Shown here: positions 1-5,707 of the stretch, piece by piece
Position numbering within the stretch: the stretch's first letter is position 1
Layout: the number at the start of each line of letters is the position of its first letter
Source of the DNA: Planctomycetaceae bacterium
GTDB taxonomy: Bacteria > Planctomycetota > Planctomycetia > Planctomycetales > Planctomycetaceae
Length of the DNA: 8,430 bases
Assembly (NCBI GenBank): GCA_016765335.1
Contig: JAESQE010000044.1
Coordinates: 1 to 8,430 of the forward strand
Direction of reading: 5' to 3'
The notes under the pieces: model-generated
Database searches by the model: none
What the model was told of the DNA's origin: nothing
What the model saw: only the letters and a program-made list of their open reading frames with translations
Translations under genes and position numbers: made by a program

Positions 1-283
1 GGAGTTAGAGGGGGTTTTTAGCTACCTGATTATAATCAAACTGTGTTCAAGAAGCCCTGGAAGTCAATTTTCAGAGGTTCTCTTAACGGAAGCCCTTCAT
101 TCAAAATGAGGCCCTGGCTTGGCAGGATTCCCTCTATTCTTCGATCCGTTTCAGCCTATAATATGTCTCGCACAGGCCTGCTCGTGAAAACCTCACAGGA
201 TAGATGCTCATTGTGTGGTTATAGTGTCATGCAGTAACCGATAAAATATTCCCCTTTGATAAAGAAACATAAAGAGGTTTTCC
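1..283. other. Upstream region without a convincing gene
   Basis: No reading frame here looks like a protein. A 64-codon GTG-started frame at 43-237 (+) has no ribosome-binding site and no recognisable composition. Perfect TATAAT hexamers occur at 31-36 and 157-162, but neither has a good -35 box at 16-18 bp, so the promoter of the downstream Bax inhibitor gene cannot be placed. The end of a preceding gene is possible in frame 2 (open from the left edge to about 109), but it is too short to judge. Confidence 0.4.
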
Positions 284-1003
284 ATGAGCTACGCTGATGA
301 ATTCGCGAGTTCCAGTCCGTTTGCAATTGATGCTGTCCGAGAAGAGCGAGCAGCTTTCATTCGCAGAACCTACGCCCATTTAGCTGGTGCCATCTGTGTC
401 TTTGCCGGCTTGTTGTACATTATCAGCAATAACGATGCCTTGGTATTTCCTCTGCTGAAATTGATGGGAGTTGCAAACGGTTTTCTGTTTCTAGGCATGT
501 TTATTGGAGCCAGTTGGATTGCAAATTCCTGGGCAATGAATGGAAAGTCCTTAACAACCCAGTATATGGGTCTTGCTCTTTACACTGTTGCTGAAGCAAT
601 AATCTTCGCACCAGTCTGTTATTTTGTGAGTACAATGATTGGCACTCCGGAGCTACTGTTTCAAGCTGCTGGGTTAACTTTGGTTGTCTTTGGTGGATTG
701 ACCGCCTTTGTGATGATTACCGGAGCAGACTTTTCTTTCATGCGTGGCTTCCTGGTCGTTGGCTCGCTCGTTGCATTCGCAGCATTAATTTTCGGTGCCA
801 TTTCGGGCTTTCATATGGGACTGTGGTTTTCCGTGGCGATGATTGGACTCTCTGCGGGTTACATTCTGTACGATACCTCGAATGTAATGCGTCATTACCG
901 GACCGATCAGCATGTTGCAGCTGCTTTGGCATTGTTTGCTTCTGTTGCATTGATGTTCTGGTACATGATTCAACTACTCTTGGCGCTCCAGGGAAGAGAC
1001 TAA
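284..1003 (+). CDS. Bax inhibitor-1 (BI-1/YccA/YetJ) family membrane protein
   Basis: This 239-residue protein has the length and hydrophobic pattern of the BI-1 family: a short soluble N-terminus (1-28, with the typical REERAAFIRRTY stretch) and seven predicted membrane helices at about 30-48, 62-82, 94-117, 126-146, 153-173, 179-197 and 211-235. Family members are inner-membrane proteins; Bacillus YetJ is a pH-sensitive calcium leak channel and E. coli YccA modulates the FtsH protease. The YDTSNV motif at 196-201 carries Asp197, matching one Asp of the YetJ pH-sensing pair. The last helix contains no Asp or Glu; by my alignment Ser220 sits where the second Asp would be, so YetJ-like gating should not be assumed. 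The ATG start is set by a good Shine-Dalgarno, AAAGAGG at 271-277, six bases upstream. It is transcribed alone, convergent with citrate synthase. Family assignment is firm; the substrate or partner is unknown. Confidence 0.93.
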   Translation: MSYADEFASSSPFAIDAVREERAAFIRRTYAHLAGAICVFAGLLYIISNNDALVFPLLKLMGVANGFLFLGMFIGASWIANSWAMNGKSLTTQYMGLALYTVAEAIIFAPVCYFVSTMIGTPELLFQAAGLTLVVFGGLTAFVMITGADFSFMRGFLVVGSLVAFAALIFGAISGFHMGLWFSVAMIGLSAGYILYDTSNVMRHYRTDQHVAAALALFASVALMFWYMIQLLLALQGRD

Positions 1004-1046
1004 ACCTTGCATGGCGTCTTTTTGCATAGGAAATAACTAACAAAGC

Positions 1047-1085
1047 CCGGTCGCTTTCGGAGATCTCATCACCGAAAAAGATCGG
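1047..1085 (+). terminator. Stem-loop 44 nt after the Bax inhibitor gene, possible terminator
   Basis: The inner stem TTTCGG (1055-1060) pairs with CCGAAA (1072-1077). The outer stem CCGGTC (1047-1052) pairs with GATCGG (1080-1085) through one G-U pair. A 2x2 internal loop separates them and the hairpin loop is 11 nt. It is the first stable hairpin after the Bax inhibitor stop, but no T-run follows, so it may only be a 3' end stabiliser. Confidence 0.3.
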
Positions 1086-1179
1086 ACTTCCAGTGTAGGG
1101 TGCAAGCACGCCACCCACCTTCGTGTGCCGATTGAGTCACTCAAACCAGATCGCTGGGTGAACCTGTTGGTTGCCAATA

Positions 1180-1297
1180 CTGTGAGCGAGAATAACCACT
1201 CGCCGACAGAACCACCTGATCGATTGAACGTAGAGTTTCGAATCAGGTGATGCCTTTGAAAACAAAACGAATCGCGATAGATTTTCGTTCTGTTTTC
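1180..1297. other. Three consecutive stem-loops, candidate structured RNA or repeat
   Basis: Stem-loop A (1180-1209): CTGT/ACAG outside and GCGAG/CTCGC inside, with an 8 nt loop. Stem-loop B (1213-1249): an 8 bp perfect stem, CACCTGAT/ATCAGGTG, with AAC/GTT and CGA/TCG pairs possible inside. Stem-loop C (1258-1297): a 13 bp interrupted stem. Gaps between them are only 3 and 8 nt. No known RNA family was recognised, and no strand can be assigned because hairpins read on both strands. An interspersed repeat with a palindromic core is an equally good explanation. Confidence 0.35.
1258..1297. terminator. Long T-rich-armed hairpin, possible bidirectional terminator
   Basis: GAAAACA (1258-1264) pairs with TGTTTTC (1291-1297), then after one A-C mismatch AACGAA (1266-1271) pairs with TTCGTT (1284-1289), leaving a 12 nt loop. 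The 3' arm is T-rich whichever strand is read, which suits a shared terminator between convergent genes. Against this, there is no proper T-run beyond the stem (six C follow on the plus strand), and it lies 255 nt and 305 nt from the two stop codons. Confidence 0.35.
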
Positions 1298-1301
1298 CCC
1301 C

Positions 1302-1359
1302 CTGTGATCTCAGTGGCTTAATTTCTTCGTGCTTTTGAGTCTTTGTGGTTCAATCTTCC
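1302..1359. repeat. CTTYGTG-type degenerate intergenic repeat
   Basis: On the plus strand the stretch contains a run of related units: CTGTG (1302), CAGTGG (1311), CTTCGTG (1326) and CTTTGTGG (1341), the last three about 15 bp apart. On the minus strand this reads as AACCACAAAGACTC...CACGAAG. From general knowledge, AC(C)AC(R)AAGACAC(R)AAG-like blocks recur in the intergenic DNA of planctomycetes and other environmental bacteria. The family assignment is by resemblance only. No coding role is seen. Confidence 0.5.
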
Positions 1360-1378
1360 TTCAAACAGAAAGCATCAT

Positions 1379-1407
1379 GCCGGAACTTCGTAAAAACTTG
1401 TTCCGGC
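1379..1407 (+). terminator. Perfect 8 bp stem-loop, weak terminator candidate
   Basis: GCCGGAAC (1379-1386) pairs perfectly with GTTCCGGC (1400-1407) around a 13 nt loop. Five T follow at 1417-1421, nine bases past the stem, which is farther than in a good intrinsic terminator. A small CACT/AGTG hairpin (1411-1425) surrounds that T-run. It may belong to the same repeat cluster as the neighbouring block. Confidence 0.25.
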
Positions 1408-1513
1408 CTACACTGCTTTTTAGTGCGGTGAGCGAAATCATGCTACGCAATTGATTCGATCAAGGGGTGGCTGGTATGGGCTTTAGGAATTCTGTGATGA
1501 TTGTAGTTTGTCT

Positions 1514-1545
1514 GGTCCTCGGGTGCCTACGGCACTCACACGACC
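1514..1545. repeat. GTGCC-TAC-GGCAC hairpin, candidate interspersed palindrome
   Basis: GGGTGCC (1521-1527) pairs with GGCACTC (1531-1537) across a 3 nt loop with one G-U pair, and GGTC (1514-1517) pairs with GACC (1542-1545) outside it. This gives a compact cruciform-like element 58-89 bp past the citrate synthase stop. On the minus strand no T-run follows, so a terminator role is weak. The compact form resembles REP-type elements; only copy number in the genome would show this. Confidence 0.35.
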
Positions 1546-1602
1546 CTCAAGCGGGATCGTAGAGCTACCACCGGTCAAATCAACAAGCCTACTTCAGAGT
1601 TT

Positions 1603-2742
1603 CTATCGCTTGGAAACCGGGACGTAGCAGCGTTGGTCGTAGCCGATGTAGTTTGCTTTGGGGCGGATGATTTTGTTGCCATCGATTTGTTCGAGCACAT
1701 GAGCACACCAGCCGATGACTCGCGAAGCAGCGAAGATGCAGGTAAACAGTTCGCTGGGAATTCCCATGTAATGTTGCAGCGATGCGGAGTAGAAGTCGAC
1801 ATTGCATTCGCGTTTGATTGCAGCGACAACATGCTTTTCCATTTCAATCGACATGTCGTACCACTTTGGTTCTCCGGTTTCGATGGAGAGTCTACGGGAA
1901 AGCTCTTTCAGGAATTTTGCTCGGGGATCTTGCGTTTGGTAAACAGCATGACCAAAGCCCATGAACTTCCCTTTGCTGGCTCTTGTTTTTGCAACCCAGT
2001 CAGCCACGTTTTCTACAGAGCCGACTTCTTGAAGCGTATTAAGAACGGCAGTATTGGCTCCGCCGTGCAACGGGCCTTTGAGTGAACCGACAGCTCCGGT
2101 GATGGCAGAGTAAATATCTGTCAGCGTTGCAGCAATCACGCGAGCCGCAAAAGTACTTGCATTCAAGCCGTGCTCGGCGTGCAAAATCAAAACCAGATCC
2201 ATCGCTTTTTCTGCATCTGCACTCGGCTTTTCGCCATTCATCATGTACATGAAATTCGCAGCATGTGATAACGATTCGTCAGGTGCTATCGGTTCCTGAC
2301 CATCTCGGATGCGTTTGATCGCAGCGACAAGTGTTGAAATTTTTGCAGTGAGCATTAACGAACGTTTGCTGAATGCTTCGATGCTGTGCTCTTCTGCTCC
2401 GGGATCGTATTCGCCAAGAAGAGAAACCGCGGTTCGAAGTTGTGCCATCGGATGGGTACCGGCTGGCGAACTTTTTAGTTGGGCAATAACTTCGTCTGGA
2501 ATCGAGCGTTCTTTTTTCAGGTCCGCGGAGAACTCTTCCAGTTGTGTTTTACTTGGCAATTCGCCTTGAAACAGCAAATAAGCCGTTTCTTCGAAAGTGC
2601 TGTTTTCGGCCAGTTCGTCAATATGATATCCGCGATACATCAATGAGCCAACAATGCCATCTACATGTGAGATGCTGCTGTCCGCTGCGACAACATTTTT
2701 CAATCCTTTAGGGGCTGCGTTTTCTGTAGTTGGCGAATTCAT
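1603..2742 (-). CDS. gltA: Citrate synthase
   Basis: It condenses oxaloacetate and acetyl-CoA to citrate, the entry step of the TCA cycle, in the cytoplasm. At 379 residues it matches the short bacterial/archaeal class rather than the roughly 430-residue E. coli type. The three catalytic residues are present: His226 in GPLHGGAN, His265 in GFGHAVY and Asp316 in NVDFYS. Other family marks are YRGYHIDELAENSTFEE (36-52), HAEHGLNAS (188-196) and the C-terminal VPVSKR. A 2-methylcitrate synthase cannot be excluded from sequence alone, but no prp genes are nearby. The ATG start gives a normal N-terminus; no Shine-Dalgarno is evident (only GAGACC about 12 bases upstream). It is probably its own unit, with 399 bp separating it from xerD and two palindromes upstream of the start (2785-2824). 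Confidence 0.95.
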   Translation of the reverse strand: MNSPTTENAAPKGLKNVVAADSSISHVDGIVGSLMYRGYHIDELAENSTFEETAYLLFQGELPSKTQLEEFSADLKKERSIPDEVIAQLKSSPAGTHPMAQLRTAVSLLGEYDPGAEEHSIEAFSKRSLMLTAKISTLVAAIKRIRDGQEPIAPDESLSHAANFMYMMNGEKPSADAEKAMDLVLILHAEHGLNASTFAARVIAATLTDIYSAITGAVGSLKGPLHGGANTAVLNTLQEVGSVENVADWVAKTRASKGKFMGFGHAVYQTQDPRAKFLKELSRRLSIETGEPKWYDMSIEMEKHVVAAIKRECNVDFYSASLQHYMGIPSELFTCIFAASRVIGWCAHVLEQIDGNKIIRPKANYIGYDQRCYVPVSKR

Positions 2743-2784
2743 AGTTGATAGGTCTCGAATTGGTAATACTTATTTGGATTCAAA

Positions 2785-2800
2785 CTCTGAACATTCAGAG
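2785..2800. promoter_or_regulatory. Perfect palindrome upstream of citrate synthase (site 1)
   Basis: CTCTGAA-CA-TTCAGAG is a perfect 7+2+7 inverted repeat, 42 bp upstream of the citrate synthase ATG. The 2 bp centre suits a dimeric protein-binding site better than an RNA hairpin. If the weak minus-strand -10 candidate TATTAC (2768-2763) is real, the -35 position would fall inside this palindrome. No regulator can be named. Confidence 0.4.
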
Positions 2801-2807
2801 GATATGA

Positions 2808-2824
2808 TTGGGAACAATTCCCAA
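2808..2824. promoter_or_regulatory. Perfect palindrome upstream of citrate synthase (site 2)
   Basis: TTGGGAA-CAA-TTCCCAA is a perfect 7+3+7 inverted repeat, only 7 bp beyond site 1 and 65 bp upstream of the citrate synthase ATG. The centre-to-centre distance of the two sites is about 23 bp, roughly two helical turns, although their half-sites differ. It could be an operator, or part of the 5' untranslated region if transcription begins farther upstream. Confidence 0.4.
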
Positions 2825-3096
2825 AACGAAAAAACAACAGACAACTAGCCTTTAAGCCGATGAGCAACGTTTCGGCAATCTGCTTTTTGTTATCCTGCAA
2901 ACGTAATTTTCTGTACTCAGTTTCACGAACGAGACCAAGTAATTATTCAGTATAACATCGAAGAATCAAATATCCAACGAGCAGAGGTGAACAGGCCACT
3001 GCAATCCCGAGATTTGGTTTCAGCCCTGATTTCTCGCGATAATTCCTGTTAAACTGGGAAAGCAAAGCCCACTTAATTATCTTTTCAAGCATAAAA
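2825..3096. other. Intergenic DNA between xerD and citrate synthase
   Basis: No protein-like frame or RNA gene is seen. It is AT-rich and should contain the citrate synthase promoter on the minus strand, but I could not place a convincing -35/-10 pair. The only notable element is the 14-base TTGTTATCCTGCAA at 2887-2900, described separately. Confidence 0.4.
2887..2900. repeat. 14-base intergenic repeat, copy 1
   Basis: TTGTTATCCTGCAA occurs here and again, identical, at 7115-7128, both times in intergenic DNA. It lies 144 bp upstream of the citrate synthase start, whose direction it meets as TTGCAGGATAACAA. A shorter relative, TTGTTATCGACAA, lies at 4209-4221 upstream of xerD. One shared 14-mer in 8.4 kb could be chance, so a regulatory role is only a suggestion. 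Confidence 0.3.
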
Positions 3097-3150
3097 CGGG
3101 GATTGGAGAGACGAATTGCAGACCTGATTGCAGCACGAAATTTATCCCCG
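3097..3150 (-). terminator. Possible xerD terminator overlapping its stop codon
   Basis: On the minus strand CGGGGAT (3150-3144), which includes the last xerD codons and part of the TAA, can pair with ATCCCCG (3103-3097), followed directly by TTTTAT (3096-3091). The 7 bp stem with a T-run is terminator-like, but the 40 nt loop is long, so the call is weak. Confidence 0.3.
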
Positions 3151-4095
3151 AGGGTGGCATTTCTGATGAATTGATTTCAATCGGCTATGTTCAACATGCG
3201 TGTAAATCTGCGTTGTGCGAATGTTTGCATGTCCCAACATTTCCTGCAACGCTCGGATTTCTGCTCCTCCTGCAAGCATGTGCGTTGCAAAACAGTGCCT
3301 CAGCGTGTGCGGGCTGACATCTTTGCTGCACCCAATCCGGGCAGCATATTTTTTAACAAGTCGCCAAATTGTCAAGCGGGTAATTCCTTTGCCTGATCTG
3401 GTCAAAAACAGATAGCCATCTTGCGGTTGCTCGAATAGAATCATGTTTTGGCGTTCGGATTCCAGATAGGCTTCTAAAGCAGAGGTCGCAACCGGGTTCA
3501 GCGAAACGATGCGTTCCTTGTTCCCTTTGCCGATGCATCGACAATAGCTGTCTTCTAAACTGAGCTGTGAGAGTTTTAGATTCGCAATTTCCGAAGCTCT
3601 GCAACCTGTTGCGTACAGCATGCAAAGTAGTGCCCGGTCTCGCAGTGGGTAACCATCTTCTCGGGCGGGAGCAGCCAGCAACGCATTGACTTTTTCCGGA
3701 CTAAGAACTTTCGGAAGATAATCCCAAAGCTTAGGCGAGTTCAGAAGCTCTGCAACGCTTTCGGTAATGATTCCTTCCAGAACAAAAAAGCGAAACAACG
3801 TTTTGATAGCCACCAGCTTTCTTCCAATCGAAGAGGCTGCCAACCCACGTTCATGTAGCGATTTCAAATACGAGGTTAGCGTTTTGAGTTTGATCGAACG
3901 CACATCGCCAATTTTCTTTGCCTGCAACCAATCGAAAAACTGTCGAATATCCCGAGTGTAGGCCAGGACACTGTTATCAGCCATGCTGCATTCAGCTCGA
4001 AGATAATGCACAAACTCATCGATCCGCCCGGTTAATTGCTCCGGGGCAGGGACAGAGTTTTTCTTTGAAGCTGAAGGCTTAAAACGTGGAGGCAT
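3142..4095 (-). CDS. xerD: XerD-type site-specific tyrosine recombinase
   Basis: Xer recombinases resolve chromosome dimers at dif sites, normally as a XerC/XerD pair controlled by FtsK. From the ATG at 4095 the protein has 317 residues. An N-terminal SAM-like DNA-binding domain spans about 22-106 (IDEFVHYLRAE...AYTRDIRQFF). The catalytic domain follows with all expected residues: Arg166 (ATGCRASEI), Lys190 (GKGNKER), His263 and Arg266 (HTLRH), His289 (LGHANI) and the nucleophile Tyr298 (IYTHV). The ending RLKSIHQKCHPRG resembles XerD (RLRQLHQQHHPRA in E. coli) more than XerC. The frame is open upstream to a TTG at 4143, but the extra 16 residues lack family similarity and a binding site, so I prefer the ATG, preceded by GTGGA. 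It is a stand-alone gene with no integron, phage or attachment site beside it. A non-dif integrase is less likely. Confidence 0.92.
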   Translation of the reverse strand: MPPRFKPSASKKNSVPAPEQLTGRIDEFVHYLRAECSMADNSVLAYTRDIRQFFDWLQAKKIGDVRSIKLKTLTSYLKSLHERGLAASSIGRKLVAIKTLFRFFVLEGIITESVAELLNSPKLWDYLPKVLSPEKVNALLAAPAREDGYPLRDRALLCMLYATGCRASEIANLKLSQLSLEDSYCRCIGKGNKERIVSLNPVATSALEAYLESERQNMILFEQPQDGYLFLTRSGKGITRLTIWRLVKKYAARIGCSKDVSPHTLRHCFATHMLAGGAEIRALQEMLGHANIRTTQIYTHVEHSRLKSIHQKCHPRG

Positions 4096-4148
4096 TTTGT
4101 TTCCACTAATGTTTGCTGAAGATTGTCGAAGGTTGATATGCAATCGCC

Positions 4149-4196
4149 GGGGACAAAATCAATCCGTATGTCCCCATTTTAATCCGCATGTTTCCA
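4149..4196. promoter_or_regulatory. Inverted and direct repeats upstream of xerD
   Basis: GGGGACA (4149-4155) and TGTCCCC (4169-4175) form a perfect 7 bp inverted repeat with a 13 nt centre. Overlapping it, AATCCGTATGTCCCCA (4161-4176) is repeated 20 bp on as AATCCGCATGTTTCCA (4181-4196), with 13 of 16 bases identical. The block is 54-101 bp upstream of the xerD ATG, where a promoter and operator would lie. It does not look like a terminator for the acetyltransferase gene, because no T-run follows on the minus strand. Confidence 0.3.
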
Positions 4197-4275
4197 GGCA
4201 GACTGCTTTTGTTATCGACAATAAACAACTCGTCAGGAGAGCACCTTGCGTGTTATGTCGATTCTGCGGATTGCG

Positions 4276-5418
4276 TTATTCATGACTGAATCCGTAGGCC
4301 CACTGTTTTGCAGAACGGACCTGAGACATGATGCCACCCACTGCCTGTGCAAAGGTTGAAACTGAAAGAAGCCCTTCTGCGATCGGAATGCGGTCTGGCC
4401 AGAGTTTGTCCAGATAAGAATTTGGTCGGGCGCAACCGTCGATGCGAGTAATGTGCGGATAGGATTCTCGTAAACAATCGACGAGCTGTACTTCGTGCAG
4501 TAGCCCTGGGCTTGCCTCTGCGTATTTTTCGTTGTATCCGATTTTGAAAGCAAACATTTCGCAGTCAGTTACAAAGTTAATGGACGAGGCTGCAACGTCG
4601 CGTCCCACTTGTAATTCTGAAATCAGAACACGATTTTGACTTGCCATTCGAGAGACCATTTTTCGAACAAACTGTTGATCATCATCACAAGATAGAATCG
4701 AAGTTCCCCTTTCTTTTTTCCAGCCTGTATGTTCCAGTACTAAAAACCGTTCCAAGGCATCAGGCAACTCCTGCCCTTGTTTCATGATACGAAAATTGAC
4801 TTCGCCATGCTTCTTCAGACGATTAAGGTTCCGCCTCATTGTTTTTCGTCTGGAGGACGACCACTGTCCTGCCAACCCATCTTCTTCCAGATCGGTAAGA
4901 TTCACAGATGGTGAATCAAAACGAGATTGTAACTGAAACGAACAGCCAAAATCCTTTACACGTCTGCCTAGTTCTTCTGACCACTTTTGCTCCAGCGGAA
5001 ACTCTGAAAACTCAATGCCGAACCAACGTTTCTGGTGATTGCACATGTAGCTAAGTAAGGAATCGATAAAATCCGGAATGCTATTTTTTGCAATCAGAAA
5101 CCCGCGGCGAAACGCATGCTCGCACTGAAAGGGAATCAAATGAGGCAGCGGAAGCAATCTGCTGGCACGAACATGCTCAAAAATTCCCAGACCAACAAGC
5201 TTCCGGTCCTGCTTGTTTTCGCACACCAGGAAAATCGGTTCGCGTTGACGGCCAGGATTTTCCAAAAACGGAAGGATGAATTCGGGGGAGAGAAACGGGT
5301 TGGCAGGTTCAGAATCTGATACCAACAGGCTCCACTGCTCAATCAACTCAGCATCCAGCTCGTTCGCTGTTAACGCACGAGTCTGGGTATTCGAATTGTT
5401 ATTGATCGGTTTGCTCAC
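4276..5418 (-). CDS. GNAT-superfamily acetyltransferase, CelD/BioF2-like
   Basis: The C-terminal half matches the Acetyltransf_6 (GNAT) fold found in CelD/BioF2-like proteins. A basic segment WSSSRRKTMRRNLNRLKKHG (186-205) opens the domain, then FLVLEHTGWKKERGTS (225-240), a strand LISELQVGRDVAASSINFV (265-283) and the hallmark FKIGYNEKYAEASPGLL (291-307). The N-terminal half (about 20-165, with NPFLSPEF at 40-47) is the degenerate first GNAT-like half usual in this group. Relatives are found in exopolysaccharide and envelope gene clusters, but no polysaccharide genes are here, so the acceptor is unknown. There is no signal peptide or membrane helix, so it should be cytoplasmic. The start is the only available one, a GTG: an in-frame TAA lies two codons upstream. 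It has no Shine-Dalgarno of its own, but a seven-codon upstream frame with one precedes it. It is flanked by 133 bp or more on both sides, so probably transcribed alone. Confidence 0.82.
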   Translation of the reverse strand: MSKPINNNSNTQTRALTANELDAELIEQWSLLVSDSEPANPFLSPEFILPFLENPGRQREPIFLVCENKQDRKLVGLGIFEHVRASRLLPLPHLIPFQCEHAFRRGFLIAKNSIPDFIDSLLSYMCNHQKRWFGIEFSEFPLEQKWSEELGRRVKDFGCSFQLQSRFDSPSVNLTDLEEDGLAGQWSSSRRKTMRRNLNRLKKHGEVNFRIMKQGQELPDALERFLVLEHTGWKKERGTSILSCDDDQQFVRKMVSRMASQNRVLISELQVGRDVAASSINFVTDCEMFAFKIGYNEKYAEASPGLLHEVQLVDCLRESYPHITRIDGCARPNSYLDKLWPDRIPIAEGLLSVSTFAQAVGGIMSQVRSAKQWAYGFSHE

Positions 5419-5421
5419 GTT

Positions 5422-5451
5422 TTAGATCCGCATTTCCATGTTCATCTCTCC
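5422..5451 (-). promoter_or_regulatory. Ribosome-binding site and 7-codon upstream frame before the acetyltransferase
   Basis: On the minus strand GGAGAG (5451-5446) is followed by ATG AAC ATG GAA ATG CGG ATC TAA (5445-5422). The stop is one codon before the GTG of the acetyltransferase and in the same frame. Either ribosomes load here and reinitiate at the GTG, or an older start at one of these ATGs has been cut off by the TAA. GGAGAG is best spaced for the second ATG (5439). Confidence 0.35.
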
Positions 5452-5537
5452 GGCTCTTAAATTGCCAGCACTTTGGTGAGATGTAAGATCAACGTAATTC
5501 CATTGTTTGCATTAATATAAAAGGCTACACCTATCTC

Positions 5538-5603
5538 TTACTTCGCAAACAGCCACGCGTCAAACAGCGATTTCACATCTTCCCAAGCAGGGGCAGGGAG
5601 CCA
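5538..5603 (-). pseudogene. Coding-like C-terminal fragment, possible gene remnant
   Basis: Between two in-frame stops the minus strand reads 21 codons ending ...PAWEDVKSLFDAWLFAK and TAA. The composition is amphipathic and helix-like, as in a real C-terminus. There is no ATG start in it and no continuation upstream, since the DUF1573 terminator lies just beyond. It may be the tail of a decayed gene or a chance frame; I do not recognise the family. Confidence 0.15.
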
Positions 5604-5634
5604 TTATCAAGTACCGATTATGCAGATGTTAACG

Positions 5635-5674
5635 AAAAAAGAGGCGGGCCAGGATAATCCCAATCCGCCTCTTT
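5635..5674 (-). terminator. Rho-independent terminator of the DUF1573 gene
   Basis: On the minus strand AAAGAGGCGG (5674-5665) pairs perfectly with CCGCCTCTTT (5647-5638), and the T-run continues through 5635 to give six T. The 10 bp GC-rich stem, 17 nt loop and U-tract are textbook features. It begins 34 nt after the DUF1573 stop, so that gene probably ends a transcript here and the acetyltransferase needs its own promoter. Confidence 0.87.
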
Positions 5675-5707
5675 GCAGGTTTTCAGTTCGCCAACAGACT
5701 CAGCCGT

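Larger units (their letters stand above)
1004..1602. other. Hairpin-rich convergent intergenic region
   Basis: This 599 bp gap lies between the 3' ends of the Bax inhibitor gene and citrate synthase. I see no protein-like frame on either strand and no tRNA. It holds at least six inverted repeats (1047-1085, 1180-1209, 1213-1249, 1258-1297, 1379-1407, 1514-1545) and a CTTYGTG-type repeat block (1302-1359). This is more structure than two terminators need. The content fits interspersed non-coding repeats, terminators, or an unrecognised structured RNA. Confidence 0.6.

Noticed and set aside
43..237. 64-codon GTG-started plus-strand frame
   Set aside because: No ribosome-binding site, no recognisable domain, and composition unlike the real genes; probably chance.
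738..1118. 126-codon minus-strand frame over the Bax inhibitor 3' end
   Set aside because: Antisense to a well-supported membrane protein; composition (many Arg, Ser, Gln) typical of a shadow frame.
1201..1260. Possible tRNA-like T-arm around TTTCGAATCAGG
   Set aside because: No acceptor stem, anticodon arm or CCA context can be assembled around it; it is part of the 1213-1249 hairpin.
1633..2085. 150-codon plus-strand frame inside citrate synthase
   Set aside because: Antisense shadow of a gene with all catalytic residues intact.
3104..3143. Direct repeat ATTGCAG...ATTGCAG after xerD
   Set aside because: Only seven bases and a single repetition; not enough to claim a site.
3142..4095. Integron or phage integrase with attachment sites
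   Set aside because: The protein ends like XerD, and no attachment repeats, cassettes or phage genes are nearby.
4096..4143. N-terminal extension of xerD to a TTG start
   Set aside because: Adds 16 residues with no Xer similarity; the ATG at 4095 gives the normal length and has a partial binding site.
5515..5520. TATATT as -10 box of the acetyltransferase promoter (minus strand)
   Set aside because: Five of six bases match and the distance is reasonable, but no -35-like hexamer lies 16-18 bp upstream.
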